Assembly: GCF_032854445.1 (NCBI RefSeq) | Contig: NC_088300.1 | Coordinates: forward strand, 39,274,458 to 39,338,457 | Length of the DNA stretch: 64,000 bases | Direction of reading: 5' to 3' | From: Liolophura sinensis | Taxonomy: Eukaryota; Mollusca; Polyplacophora; Chitonida; Chitonidae | In this document: positions 40,641-53,596 of the stretch, one piece after another | Layout of the letters: the number at the start of each line of letters is the position of its first letter | Position numbering within the stretch: position 1 is the stretch's first letter | Translations under genes and position numbers: made by a program | The notes under the pieces: generated by a model | What the model saw: the letters and a program-made list of their open reading frames with translations, nothing else | Database searches by the model: none | Told to the model about the DNA's origin: nothing

Positions 40641-40938
40641 CCGCTGGCTTCACGCAAAGGCCAAGAAACATAACGATATACGGCTGTTGGCCGAGGCCAA
40701 ACTTAACAGCATCCGTGCGCAGGTATCTAAGGCATTATCTGATGGTGTTATTTCAGACGTAGAGTTCAAGCAAATCGTTCAGGAGCTCAAGAACTACTCT
40801 GATCTGAAGCAGGAGATACGCGCCAAGTCTCGTGAGGTATTCAACACTGTAGAGATCGATGAAAGCACGAAAAAACACCTTATAGATCGCGGCCGAAAAC
40901 TAGCTCGGCAAGAGCTGAAAAACGCTCTTTCCGAATGA
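40621..40938 (+). CDS. Cassette helical protein (105 aa), copy 2
   Basis: Counterpart of 5949-6266 with four amino-acid replacements (R or W, L or V, F or L, L or R at scattered positions) and an intact frame. It starts inside the upstream frame, overlapping by 20 bp in the +1 phase. Confidence 0.5.
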   Translation: MSPKFVSRWLHAKAKKHNDIRLLAEAKLNSIRAQVSKALSDGVISDVEFKQIVQELKNYSDLKQEIRAKSREVFNTVEIDESTKKHLIDRGRKLARQELKNALSE

Positions 40939-40947
40939 TGTTCTCGG

Positions 40948-40990
40948 GGGGGTGCCCAGGGGGAACTTGTTTGGAACCAGGGCCACCCCC
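40948..40990 (+). other. GC-rich hairpin after the cassette, copy 2
   Basis: Same inverted repeat as at 6275-6317, at the same distance from the last cassette stop. Both arms are preserved. Confidence 0.4.
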
Positions 40991-41020
40991 ATGCTATGTC
41001 TCGAGAGCCCCGCGGTAATA

Positions 41021-41120
41021 AAAATCTGCCCGGTGTGGGGCTCGAACCCATGGTCCAAAAAAGCAAAAGGCCTGGTTTATAGCTCAACCTGTTACCAATT
41101 AATCACCACCCTAACGGCGG
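41021..41120 (-). pseudogene. tRNA-like remnant, copy 2
   Basis: Unit 2 version of the minus-strand tRNA-like sequence at 6353-6448, with the same B-box-like motif. Confidence 0.3.
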
Positions 41121-41157
41121 GCTCCGGATTTTTTTGCGCTAGCGACCCACCGTTAGG
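41108..41157. repeat. Inverted repeat, 13-bp arms, copy 2
   Basis: Same stem-loop as at 6436-6485 with the same single mismatch. Confidence 0.5.
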
Positions 41158-41621
41158 GGGGGTAATTGGCGCTGACACATCCCACCACCATTGGGCCATC
41201 TACAACACCCCTTGGTAAGGTCTCTCTGCCTCCGAAACTGTCGAAAGTTACAGAGATTCCTTAGAAGTGCATAGAGCCCGGCGCTATATGCAGGTAATGT
41301 ATTCATATACTACATATACAGGAGACCAAATCCGGATTTGAGCTAACAAACATCCTGCATAAACACAATGTCTCCAATCCTCCTAAAAATACTGGCTCTG
41401 ATCAAACAAGACACGCTGAAAAAGACTGTCGGATTTATTTTTCATAAAAACCCGTAGTTTAAGCCCTATCCTGGGGAGAAAATCAGCTGAATCATCCTGT
41501 TGTGCAACACATCTGGCCTACATATAGGCTATACGCCTTATCTGTTAAATGCCAACTAGGTCGCCACATATCAATGTGTGTATGTAGGCTAGACTTATAA
41601 ATAAGCGTGTACGCCTTGGCT

Positions 41622-41830
41622 GGGGAGGCGCCCAAGGGGGGGCCTCTATTTGTTCTGGGGAGGGCCCCAAGGGGAGGGTGCGCCAGAACCTATAGTGTGT
41701 ATACGCCTCGAGATGGGGCTGGGAGCCCCTATTTGCCAGGGGGAGGGTGTTCAGGGAATGGGGGGTTGGGAGCCTCTATTTGTTATGGGGAGGGCCCCAA
41801 GGGGGGGGGGGGGGGTGCCAGAACCTATAC
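41622..41830. repeat. G-rich diverged tandem repeat, copy 2
   Basis: Counterpart of 6949-7157, with longer G runs near 41801-41815. Open frames across it differ between the units because of these run-length changes. Confidence 0.5.
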
Positions 41831-42557
41831 TCTGCATACTACTCGAATCGTATATGCATGTCGGACGAAGCTATATGTGTAACTGATGATAGTAAGCTGA
41901 TAATCTGTAACGAAGACAACTTCATAACAAGTGCTTTCTATGTTCACAGGTCACCTTGTATATAAAATGAGAGATTGCCAAGGTCACTAAAAAACAATCA
42001 TGGAGGTTCCGACGAGAAGCACAATTGAAAGACTATGTGGATAGGCCTATAGACAGACTGGATCAGTTTTTTGGCCGCAACTGTGAGCTTAGCATGAATT
42101 AATAATACGGATGAGAATGAAGCTGAAATGCCTTAGACTGTTTCCCATGACAATACTGTTGTCCATAAGAGGTTTTCAAACGGAGTAATCCTCCCTTCCA
42201 TACTCTAACTGTTCATGGCGGAGACAATAAGAGAAAACATAGTCTAATGTTTTTGAAGACCTCGGTGGTACTTGCCTTTCACTAATATGGCGCCGGAAAT
42301 TTCGCCAATAACACGTCAGAATCGTTTGTTTACGCGGGGCACGCTAGTTTCATCCACCTATAAAGCTGACAAATACCAATCGACGTTGAACACTAAGCAA
42401 AAATCAAATGTAATCAGAGCTTATTTAATATTTAAAGTAATACAGTAGTCTTTTGTGCTTTTTAGAATGATATCGCATGTAGGTAAGACTCACATTCGAA
42501 AAGCTCTAGTTTTACAGCATCTGTAAGGCAGTGTATATTGATTTCTACTGCTCAGTT

Positions 42558-43821
42558 CTGGCCGGAACCTATTGATAAAATATTGGCGCGACGGCGGACG
42601 GGCGAATTGTGTCGTTCTCTGAGGAGAGACTGCGTCAGATGGGGGTCTGGTTAAAGAGAGGCGATCTACAGGTTACACCAGTGCACTCCTTACTATTTAT
42701 GTATTAAATTTGTCAACTTCAACATCAAAAATATATATGCCCTAACGTTCGCGTGGTACAATGCCATACCACCAGCTGCAGCTTGCAATTTTCTTTACAA
42801 TGGAGGGGCCTCCGTGGCTCAGTTGGTTAGCGCGCTAGCGCAGCGTAATGACCCAGGAGTCTCTCACCAATGCGGTCGCTGTGAGTTCAAGTCCAGCTCA
42901 TGCTGGCTTCCTCTCCGGCCGTACGTGGGAAGGTCCGCCGGCAACCTGCGGATGGTCGTGGGTTTCCCTCGGGCTCTGCCCGGTTTCCACCCACCATAAT
43001 GCTGGCCGCCGTCGTATAAGTGAAATATTCTTGAGTACGGCGTAAAACACCAATCAAATCAAATCAAATCTCTACAATAGACTAAAATATCAACCTGACC
43101 ACCATTTTTTGAGCTGTGGTTCCTGGAAATGAATACATAGCATTGTTAGCTCGGTAACCTCCAGGGAGGGTAGGAAGTAACACTGGCCAAAATGATTGCA
43201 GTTTTATCCAAAACAGACAAAATCCTGATATATTTTAACCACGTGCAAACTAGCAGTTCAGGAATTTATAGTGTATCAACAACCTAAAACGTCTGTGTGC
43301 CAGTATTACCCATTTAGTTTACTTTATAGTGCGAAGGCAAATCTTAGACCCAACTGCTTGAATTGCGCATATGTAACCTACAGCAGTCCGGAATAGAATG
43401 ACACGGTAACGCCAGGCGTATGGTACGGGTTAAATAACGCATTCAGTGGATTTTGTAGAGAAGAAAATCCATTGCATGCCTTGCAGCCATATATGTAATT
43501 TTCGCTCCAAATTTGTATACATTGCAGTAAAAATGGTTTAAAATCTGCTGGGTTTTAAAAACGCTTGCATATTTTTGAAATTCAAGTACAATGCTCTAAT
43601 CCACATGTATACCCCCAGTAAGGGCCTCACCGAGACTTACGTGTATGCAGATTTCTAAGACTGCCCTGAGACTTGTTACATCTGGGGGCTATCAGCCTAT
43701 CCGGGAACATCGTCCTGTAAGAAGTCTGGATCTGGAGGAATTGAAATCATAACCAATATACCACTAAATAGATTTCCGTGTGTGTTAGCATGGGCTTTGA
43801 AATTCGAAAATCTTGCCTAAG
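42558..43821 (+). pseudogene. Remnant of a second alpha-L-fucosidase gene, copy 2
   Basis: Same exon 7/8 remnant as at 7873-9140, again split by the SINE-bearing insertion. The relic therefore predates the separation of the two units. Confidence 0.75.
42799..43072 (+). mobile_element. Full-length tRNA-derived SINE, copy 2
   Basis: Unit 2 copy of the SINE at 8114-8387 at the same insertion site, so the insertion precedes the duplication. The A-box side reads GCGCGCTAGCG here against GCCCGCTAGCG in unit 1. Confidence 0.85.
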
Positions 43822-44288
43822 GCCGCAGAATTGCAGAAGTATCGAGACTGGAAATTCGCTTATGACCCAGGATTATATCAGGATTATGACACTGTATTTA
43901 ATCGTTTTCTTATAACTTAATCAGCGCCATTCACTTAAATACTCTTTCAACCCACGTCTCTGCGGAAGTGTAGAGAGGTATATTATATCGGGCCTGTCCG
44001 TTTCTGTATGTCACGCTTTGGATTCCCTGCAGTAACAGTACCAACGTTTGTCTGATTTTGATAAAATACAGGTTCCTTTCGTTGAACATCAGATCTGTGT
44101 ATTCTGAATTAGTTTGCTTTGTATAATGTGTATTGTCAGACTCCTTTAGGTTCACCAGAATAAAAATTAAGATGATTTTGTGGCAGTGTTGGTTTCAGTG
44201 ATTAGGGCGACCGCTTCTTATCGGTTGGAAGGATCAAGTGGTGTTACGGTTTCTGCCATTGTTTGCCAAATTTTATGTACAGCAGAGG

Positions 44289-44372
44289 TACTTCGGCATC
44301 ATGTCTTTGTACTTCGGCATCATGTCTTTGTACTTCCGCATCATGTCTTTGTACTTCCGCATCATGTCTTTG
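44289..44372. repeat. 21-bp minisatellite, 4 units
   Basis: Same repeat as at 9608-9775 with four units, the last two carrying the CCGC variant. The copy number difference shows replication slippage or unequal exchange since the units split. Confidence 0.95.
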
Positions 44373-45678
44373 TCCAGATCTACCTACAGGGAGGCCATAT
44401 GACATCTATGCATGTGTCACATCTCGTTTTTCGTTAGCACGTATTAGGTGAAATAAGTGCCGCTGTATGACTGCTCTTGTTAAATGTTTCCCATGTTGTC
44501 TCTTCAGAGAAAGGGAAATTGAAAATTGTTTGGTGTCCCCGGAGTTTTACGCTCGCAGCATTTAGTGTACGAGAGTACATGTATAGGCTGATGCGTCATC
44601 TGTTAACTGTAACATATAAACCTGTGAAAAATAATTTGTGTAAAATATAGTGAAGTCTGTCTAAGCAATGAACAGCATTTGTTTATATGGCCAAAGAAAT
44701 GACAGTGGTGTACATACTCATTTAATAATCACAGGGTTTTGCTTCGTATTTGGCGAGGTGTGCATGATTTTCTCTGATATACATGTACATCTCTTGTCTT
44801 AGATGTCATAGCTAAATGTTTATCTATAGAAAACAAATAATCAGTATTTCACGTACATGTATGTATATACATTGTGTGAAAAGCTTATCTTCATGATCTT
44901 CATCTTCCACTCTGAGGGCACAACTGTTTTTTGTGGCCTACATGTAATTTTCTCAACAAGGTATAGCGGTGTAAAATGTTCAAAGTCAAGTGAAAACTAC
45001 GTGCAAATAAGGGCTGAATAAAATATAACTGAAATGTTAACAATAGATGTTTTGTAACTTTAAAATTATAATATTTCAAAGTGAAAGAGTTTGGAACTGA
45101 AGGATAATTGGAGCTAACAATTCACATTTTGGAATATATTTCCGCATTTTCTTTGTTCACATCTTTATATTTATACTTATATTTTCTTGCTTGTGTGAGT
45201 TTACTAGTCATAGCACATGGGAACACCTGCCTGGAATTGATGGCTGAAACGAATGTGGCTACGCGCCGACAAATTATTTGATGCCAAGCTGTACGTAGTA
45301 TACTGAGGCCAGCAAGGGAAGTACAGAGGTGTTCAAGGTAAGCTTATGGAACAAGACAGGGCTGTGAGAAACCTACAGAGCTAATCATTACCTTACCTTA
45401 CCTTACCATAGCAGGCCTACCATAAGTACACACAAGTAGGCTATAATAGCATGTCCTGACTCCAAATGGTCAGGACTGCACATTCTTACTCTACTTGCAG
45501 ACATTCAGGTATCGGCGTAATTAAAATGTCCGTAACTTGATACAAAATGTTGGTATTACATGGTGGTCCCTGTCCTTCATCACGTGCTGTCAAGTCACAT
45601 GACCACCTACTTGCCGGGACAAGGAAGAAATTTTTTATTTTATTTTTGTTTGATCAGTACGTATATCGGAAATCAAGA

Positions 45679-46016
45679 ATGATATATTGTTTGTGGTGGA
45701 GGTATTTCTCCTCGTGGCTGTGGTAAAGTGTCAGTACAAACCAACGTGGGAATCTCTAGATGCTCGGCCGCTGCCGGCCTGGTACGACGAGGCCAAGTTC
45801 GGAATATTTATACACTGGGGAGTCTTTTCGGTGCCCAGTTTTCGATCTGCATGGTTCTGGTGGGACTGGCAGGGAGTAAACGATTTCTGACGTTGTAGCG
45901 TTTATGAAAAGTAATTATCCTCCTACATTCACGTATCCCGATTTTGCTCCGACATTTAAGGCTGAGTTTTTCAACCCGGAACAGTGGGCAGATGTAATAC
46001 AGGCGTCCGGAGCAAG
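45679..46016 (+). pseudogene. FUCA1: Fucosidase copy 2 exon 1 (two frameshifts)
   Basis: Total length equals that of unit 1 exon 1 because one base is lost near 45682 and one gained near 45886. Between the two sites the protein frame is intact ([14 protein letters not shown] is readable) but has no ATG. Confidence 0.75.
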
Positions 46017-46570
46017 GTAAACTTAGTTCATTTGATCAAAAGTGTTGTAAGAGTTCTGTCCCTTGTTAGCTACTGCGTTGTACTTGGGAGTATTATATAC
46101 AGTATAGTCCAAGGTTGTACTCATGATGTCCTGTGCACGTCCTCATGGCATCCAAGATTGGACTGATTTTCCCAACACGAGCGTTCAGTACCTCAAATAA
46201 CATTAACTATTTTGTAAACTAATTTCCGTTAAAATCATTTACTAATAGGAAATAGGCAAGGCGTAAGGCCGAACGTAGTGTGTCGGTATAGGCCTTTTTT
46301 TTTTTAATTAAATTAAACGTTGAGGCCAACAGTTTATGATATTTACCTGCCTCAAGTAGTCATTGAATTCAAAAACCTGGTATGTCAATTCCGCAAAGCA
46401 CTTTACAGAAACTAAATGAGCTGTTGAACGGCAGCACAGGCCGATTTCTGGTGTGGACTGAAGAGAGATGATTCTTTTCGACCATTTCTGCAATTAAGTT
46501 TCAATGAATTTCAGGAGTTATATGCAGAAAACGCTATAAAGTGTATATCATGAGATCATGAAAATCAAAA

Positions 46571-46689
46571 GGGGGGCCTCCACGGCCGAGGAGGTTAGCA
46601 CGCCACAACAGCGCAATGACCCAGGAGCCTCCCATCAACGCGGTCACTGTGAGTTCAAGTTCAGCTTATGCTGGCTTCCTCTCCTGAAG
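46571..46689 (+). mobile_element. SINE head fragment in fucosidase intron 1, copy 2
   Basis: Same truncated SINE as at 11966-12083 in the unit 2 gene. Confidence 0.75.
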
Positions 46690-47718
46690 GAGACCCTGAC
46701 AAGTTGCCAAGTCTCCAACATTCTTCAACCACTGTTTGATGTTATTTTCAATGACTGTAAAGTTTATGGAAGATTTTAAATAAGATCTCCACATCCAAAG
46801 TTCAGAACTTTACCAATTGAGCTGAGGTAAATTCCCTCAGAGTGTGTAAACTATGATCATTCGTACACACCTCCAGCTCTTAATAGATCAGACTTTGGGC
46901 GTATAAACTATCCTTACTACACAACTGAAGTCCAAATTGATCAGACTGGACACTGGATATTGAAAATATTGAAAAATAGGCTCTGCCTTCAACCTCACCT
47001 TGCTACGTTCGGTAATATGCCAAGTTCTAAACATACACTGAGGAGGTGGAATATTTTTTTTAACCCTAGTTCAGTTAAATAAACGTTGATGTCTATTTTC
47101 AACAATTTCTGATATTTTCTGGCATCAGTGTTTAATTATTGAACTGAAAAATACCGTCTGCCCTTTCTGCAAAGTGTTTGCGGAATGAAGTGGGCCTTTA
47201 AATGCACTCTATAGCTGCAACACAGTTCCCCATTATGAACATAGGCCTATACCAGTCAGTTTTTTAATTTTTTGCCAATGCCATATCTACAGTCCAATAA
47301 CAGATGATCTGAGGCATGTAGTATTTTTAAACTCATGACTGAACTGTCTGATCCATTGAGCTTGCTGAATCATTTGATTATACGGCAAAGAACTCACAGT
47401 TGTTCGAATCAGGAGTTTTGTAGTTTTGTCGGTACCAAATCCACTGGCGAGTTCCAGGAAATTCTACGTTCTTTAGCCTTGTGTTGTAAATTTTGTAACC
47501 TCAGCAAATAAGAGTGACAACTTTTGTAAGTCAACTTACCATACTCTCTGGTTAAACTCCTTTTTAATGTACTTCATTTATTGTACCGGTACTTGAATAC
47601 ATTATCTTATAAATGGGAGTTTGGTTGATCAAGGGATCTGGAAAGCACATTTTGGACCACAAAATAAACACTAATTATGATCCCAAAGTAAATGAATTGT
47701 TCCTGTATATACACGTAG

Positions 47719-47825
47719 GTATGTAGTGCTGACCAGCAAACACCACGAAGGGTTTACGAACTGGCCATCCAAAGTATCCTGGAATTGGAACTCGATGGAT
47801 ACAGGACCTCACCGAGACTTGGTTG
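47719..47825 (+). CDS. FUCA1: Fucosidase copy 2 exon 2
   Basis: Same [11 protein letters not shown] exon as in unit 1 with intact borders. Confidence 0.85.
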
Positions 47826-49530
47826 GTAAGTGTGCCCTGTGTCGGAAGAGTTGGCAAGTCTGCCCCGTGTCTGTAAGTCTGTGTCATGTGGGAAGAGTGG
47901 GTATGTATCTGGATGGTAAATCTGCACTGTGTGGGAAGAGCTTGTGTATATGTGGAGGGTAAGTCTGCCCCGTGTCTGTAAGTCTGTGTCATGTTGGAAG
48001 AGTGGTTATGTATCCGGAGGGTAAGTCTGCCCCGTGTTGGAAGAGTTGGCAAGTCTGCCCCGTGTCTGTAAGTCTGTGTCATGTGGGAAGAGTGGGTATG
48101 TATCTGGATGGTAAGTTTGCACTTTGTGGGAAGAGCTTGTGTATATATGGAGAGTAAGTCTGCCCCGTGTCTGAAAGTCTGTGTCATGTTGAAAGAGATG
48201 GTATGTATCAGGAGGGTAAATCTGCACTGTGTGGGAAGAGCTTGTGTATATGTGGAGAGTAAGTCTGCCCCGTGTCTGTAAGTCTGTGTCATGTTGGAAG
48301 AGTGGGTATGTATCAGGAGGGTAAATCTGCACTGTGTGGGAAGAGCTTGTGTATATGTGGAGAGTAAGTCTGCCCCGCATCTGTAAGTCTGTGTCATTTT
48401 GGAAGAGTGGGTATGTATCCGGAGGGTAAGTCTGCCCCGAGTCAGAAGAGTTGGCAAGTCTGCCCCGTGTCTGTAAGCCTGTGTCATGTGGGAAGAGTGG
48501 GTATGTATCTGGATGGTAAGTCTGCCCTGTGTGGGAAGAACTCGTGTATATGTGGAGGGTAAGTCTGCCCTGTGTCTGCAGGTCTGTGTCATATGGGAAG
48601 AGGTGGTTTGTGTGTGGTGAATAAGTCTGCTTTGTGTGGGAAGTATTGGTATGTGTTTGGTGGGTAAGTCTACTTTGTGTGGGAACTATTGGTATGTGTT
48701 TGGTGGGCAAGTCATCTTTGTGTGGAAAGTATTGTTTTGTGTGTGGTGGGTAAGTCTGCTTTGTGTGGGAAGTATTGGTATGTGTTTGGCGGGTAAGTCT
48801 GCTTTGTGTGGGAAGTATTGGTATGTGTTTGGCGGGTAAGTCTGCTTTGTGTGAGAAGTGTTGGTATGAGTATGATGTGTAAGTCTGCTTTGTGTGGGAA
48901 GTATTGGTATGTGTGTGGTGGGTAAGTCTGCTTTGTGTGGGAAGTATTGGTATGTGTGTGGTGGGTAAGTCTGCTTTGTGTGGGAAGTATTGGTAAGTGT
49001 ATGACAGGTAAGTCTGCTTTGTGTGGGAAGTATTGGTAAGTGTATGACAGGTAAGTCTGCTTTTTGTGGGAAGTATTGGTATGTGTGTGGTGGGTAAGTC
49101 TGCTTTGTGTGGGAAGTATTGGTATGTGTATGGTGGGTAAGTCTGCTTTGTGTGGGAAGTATTGGTATGTGTGTGGTGGGTAAGTCTGCTTTGTGTGGGA
49201 AGTATTGGTATGTGTATGACAGATAAGTCTGCTTTGTGTGGGAAGTATTGGTATGTGTATGGTGGGTAAGTCTGCTTTGTGTGGGAAGTATTGGTATGTG
49301 TATGATGTGTAAGTCTGCCCTGTGTGAGAAGTATTGGTAGGTGTATGGTGGATAAGTCTGCTTTGTGTTAGAAGTATTGGTATGTGTGTGGTGGGTAAGT
49401 CTGCTTTGTGTGGGAAGTATTGGTATGTGTATGATGTGTAAGTCTGCTTTGTGTGGGAAGTATTGGTAGGTGTATGATGGGTAAGTCTGCCTTGTGTGGG
49501 AAGTATTGGTGTGTGTATGATGGGTAAATC
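47826..49530. repeat. Intron 2 minisatellite, copy 2
   Basis: Same array as at 13221-14960, again starting at the exon 2 donor, with slightly different unit number and order near the 3' end. The long minus-strand frame of unit 1 is interrupted here, which supports non-coding status. Confidence 0.9.
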
Positions 49531-49943
49531 TTTCGTGTGGAATAAGTTCGCATGTTTGGTATGGTATGTAGTCTTTCATGTGGAATAAGTTGGCATGTTT
49601 GGTATGGTATATTGGTATGTAAAAACTTCTAAATACAGCAAGTTCATCATGTACCAGAAGAATTAATGTGTTTTACTGTCCTTATCTTGGAGATGCTATA
49701 TGTATCTGTGTTTTAAAAATAGAGCCCACGAAAATCCACTTATGGAAACCTTAATTTGAATCATTATTATAAAGAAGCTTACAGTGTGCATTACTGTCTA
49801 TTGAGTTTCTCACACAGAAAATATGGCAAATGCCATTTCAACGCTTGAGAAATTCTAATTCTAATATTTCATTTAATACAACCTTGTTGGTGACCATTGT
49901 GGTAATGTTTCTGTTTTTAACTGATTTTGACCAATCATAACAG

Positions 49944-50074
49944 GTGACCTTGCAGCTGCCATACGTAATCAAACAAGTGTGATATTCGGCCTTTACCATT
50001 CCTTGTTTGAATGGTTCAACCCACTCTACCTGCAGGATAAGCAAAACAACTGGACTACCCAAGATTTTGTTAAG
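49944..50074 (+). CDS. FUCA1: Fucosidase copy 2 exon 3 (single copy)
   Basis: The only exon 3 in this unit, with intact borders and the same protein as copies a-c of unit 1. Confidence 0.85.
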
Positions 50075-50884
50075 GTTTGTGTTATCTCAGATGGGAAGCA
50101 GATGTATTTTAAATCATCATTTTAAATGTGTATCTTCAAGATAATGTTTATAAAAGCTACATCAGTTGAATTTTATAAACTTTTGGAAAATGTTGTCCAG
50201 GCGTGATGATTACAAACTACAAAGGTGATATTTACACTAAAGAGTTAACCCTCATTGTCCAATCTTCAACTTTGTGTTCGATGTCGATCATTCAGTCGGA
50301 ATAGTCAGGTTTAGTTTTTTAAAAGCTTCTAAAAAACTGAAGCAGAAAGTGGAAAAAGAAGTAAAACATTAAAACATTTCAAGATCACATTTCACATTTT
50401 GCCATGGAGGTATTCTATTTCCCAGTTGCTGCCTTAGGCACCAGATCAGAATAATCAAAGGCATTAGAGGAGGGTGGTGTATATCCCAGGTCAGTGAGAA
50501 AAGTGCACTTCTCCTAATCTTGAGGTACATAATGTCTGCCTTTGTTGCAGAGAATTTGTAAATTGCACTTGTCACACTATGCATTGGGGTATTGGTGACG
50601 TTGACGACCGTCTGTGCAGTCTGGCATCTGCTGAAAACCACTTGTCTTACTTGTGCATATTTGTACCTCATACGTATATAAGTTTATCAGCTGCTTGCCA
50701 AAGGTTGGTGGTTTACCCTTGAAATCTTGACCCTTGAGTTCCTCTTCTCACCATACTGACACCCATAGTATAAGTGATTCTTGGCGTTAAACAATGCAAC
50801 AAAGCGTCAATGAGTGAATCTGAAGTATTATGAATCTGTCTGACCGTCCAACAGTTGAAGCATTTTATGAATGTTTATCTACAG

Positions 50885-51018
50885 GAAAAGACTGAAGTTG
50901 AATTATTTGATTTAATAAACACTTACAAGCCCGATCTCCTCTGGTCAGATGGGGAATGGGAAGCTCCAGCCTCGTACTGGAACTCACAGCAGTTTCTGGC
51001 CTGGCTGTACAATGATAG
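50885..51018 (+). CDS. FUCA1: Fucosidase copy 2 exon 4 (single copy)
   Basis: The only exon 4 in this unit. It retains WSDGEWE, unlike copy c of unit 1, although its flanks match copy c. The E-to-K change therefore arose in unit 1. Confidence 0.85.
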
Positions 51019-51410
51019 GTAAACCTATAGAAACGTATTACATCCAACCTGCCTCTTGGGAACTACGTGCAGTTTGACTTGAAGCTGCAGGTGGAATATC
51101 TGTTAAGCTTGTACGCAATATTAGTAGTGATAATGAGAACGGCATAATGGAAAACCAGGCTCAGTAAAACACTTTATGAAGCGAATTAATTGCAGTTGAA
51201 CAAATCTTTGCAGTGAATATGTTTTATTCTTTTTTCCTCACGGTAATACCACGTATTGGCGTAATGTTTTGTTGTTTTTTAACTCACAGCCTTTGTCTTT
51301 CTTTTGTACTTCGTAAAATGTTAGACCCTATTCTATTGAGGACCCTACTCAAACAGAATTACACCTAATGTCTCTACAACGACTTTTTGTTGGTTTTCAC
51401 CTATTTGAAG

Positions 51411-51508
51411 CCCTGTAAAGGACACTGTTGTGACTAATGACAGATGGGGAGCGAGGACCCTCTGTAAACATGGCGGCTATTATACCTGCAGTGATCGATT
51501 CAATCCAG
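51411..51508 (+). CDS. FUCA1: Fucosidase copy 2 exon 5
   Basis: [14 protein letters not shown] exon with normal borders. One I/V difference from unit 1. Confidence 0.85.
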
Positions 51509-53220
51509 GTAAGGAATACTTTCACCTGAAGTAATCTTAGAAGTGAGCTCATTTAATGGCATAAGTTGATAACTGTTAAAGTCTATGTCTTTTAACTTTT
51601 TGCCTATACCATACTTTCCTGTAAAATGAGTGGACTCATTTTGAAAACAAATGGTATGCTGTACACTGGGCGTTGATCCAGACATGAATTTACAATAGCA
51701 GCCCTACAAGCGTTTAGAACAAACTCAGCGCAGTAACAATACAAAACAAGCGGTTGAGTTACACTATAATTTCAAAACAATTCCACATATGGCAGCCTCC
51801 ATGGGGGGTAGTTTAGGTAACTCGTGCTGTTCTCCGGCGAAACGCATGCCCTCGTTTTTGAATACTTATGATGGCACCCGAGGCAATGGATTCTTGGTGT
51901 CGAAAACAAGCTTTTGAGTGTTTAACATTATGAAAGAAGTATTCTACTTGAATTTCCGTGCAATGTTATGGACGTCCATCATATCCCTGTGACTGAGCTT
52001 GTGTTGTTACATGTCTCTGGCTAAAGGCAATTTTGATAGTGAATATGAGTGATTTTACAGAGAGCTCATCACAGTCAAAACAGCTGAAAGAAAGAGACTA
52101 CATCTGCGTGGGCTTTAAGAATATAAGCCTACTTTTAGGGGATTCCTAGGACGTGTATGGTGGGAGTTTTGGGACAAAAATCCACACTTGGTAACCAGAT
52201 TAAATCCTCAGTATGTACGAAGAATAGCTCAAATTATTAACCTTCAGTAAACATTTAGGAACATTTTTCAGATTTTGAACGGTAACACAAGAACAGACTT
52301 TGTTGATATTTTTTGAAAGGTAATCATTTTGGCTGCTCTAAAATAACAGCAAAACTTCGAATGGATTTGTGCTGATTGATATTTTGCCACACAACTGCCG
52401 TATATCTTCTTAATCCACCAGCTGCGGATTGTCATGGGTTCCCCCTGGCTATATGGTGTCTTCCACTTATGACTACGATTCGAAATTATTTCATTCCACT
52501 TAAGCCTACGTAAGGGATTAGGACACCCTAATACCCAATACTATAATCCGATTTTCGCCCAGTTATCTAGTTATCTAGTCACTTGTCAGCATTCGGTATA
52601 GTCTGAAAAGTGTTCACTTTTGGCAGGCTCTTGTATATAAACAGAACGAATTCCTGTGATTCCACCATAACTTGGTTAACACTTACGATGGCCGCTCCTA
52701 TGACCTAAGTAGAATTTGGAGGACGCAACCTACTTCGTAACGGCTTTATGGATAGAAGGAATAGGAAACTTGATACCAGATGCTGGTGGATATGTGATTG
52801 CATGGGGCGTCGAGCTGGGCTTTGCGCTGATAATAATATTATAAATGATAATCACAACCACGGACCAAACCCTGCAGATCCAAATGTTTCAAGTTTCTTG
52901 CAACCTTGAAGAAAGGTCCCCTGATGGAGTATGCCGACTCGGTGTCTGGATGCTGTCCTTCTGATTTTTTCATAACATAATGATATTAAAGTCTGATCTG
53001 TTCGATATTCGATATATATCTAAGAATAGACAGTTTTTATCAATATCTGAGTTTTGTCATGCTTGACTGATCCCACCTGACCTGCCACCTGAGGCGTTAA
53101 TCCTAATCCCTTGCCCCTCCATTCCTCTTATGCCTACATTCTCTTTCGACTTTCCTACTCAAGTTTTTCAAATCGTAGACATAAGTGGAATAAACCGGCT
53201 ATATGCTCTGTTTCCTCACA

Positions 53221-53280
53221 CCACAATGCTGGCCGCCGTCGTATAAATGAAATAGTCTTGAGTGCAGGGTAAAACACCAA
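53221..53280 (+). mobile_element. SINE 3' tail fragment, copy 2
   Basis: Unit 2 copy of the tail fragment at 22308-22366, again before exon 6. Confidence 0.75.
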
Positions 53281-53463
53281 TAAGATAAGTAAATTAATCC
53301 ATCGGTTTTTATAGTTTCAGTATTATTATAGGCATATACATGTACATCCACTCGGCGATGGAAACCTGTGTGTGAGTATCGCATTAATATGGGCTGCAAA
53401 TCGCTGCCGTTACAAACATGGACAGAGTCATTCCCAACATTTTTATCTTGTTGTTTTATGTAG

Positions 53464-53596
53464 GCGTTCTCCAGAAACACAAATGGGAGAACGCGATGAC
53501 GCTAGATACCAAATCTTGGGGTTTCAGACGCAATGCTCCACTGACGGATTACCTAGACATGGAAAACCTGACGCAAATTTTAGCAGAAACAATTAG
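53464..53596 (+). CDS. FUCA1: Fucosidase copy 2 exon 6
   Basis: [19 protein letters not shown] exon, same borders and protein as unit 1. Confidence 0.85.

Larger units (their letters stand above)
36327..40938. mobile_element. Virus-like gene cassette, copy 2
   Basis: Same cassette as at 2055-6266, about 390 bp longer because it keeps the convergent 3' ends of the coiled-coil gene and the leftward gene that are deleted in copy 1. It shares the in-frame TAG and the frameshift lesions of copy 1 but has its own poly-G expansion at about 39585-39599 that breaks the fifth gene. It is the better template for the cassette's gene boundaries. Confidence 0.6.
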
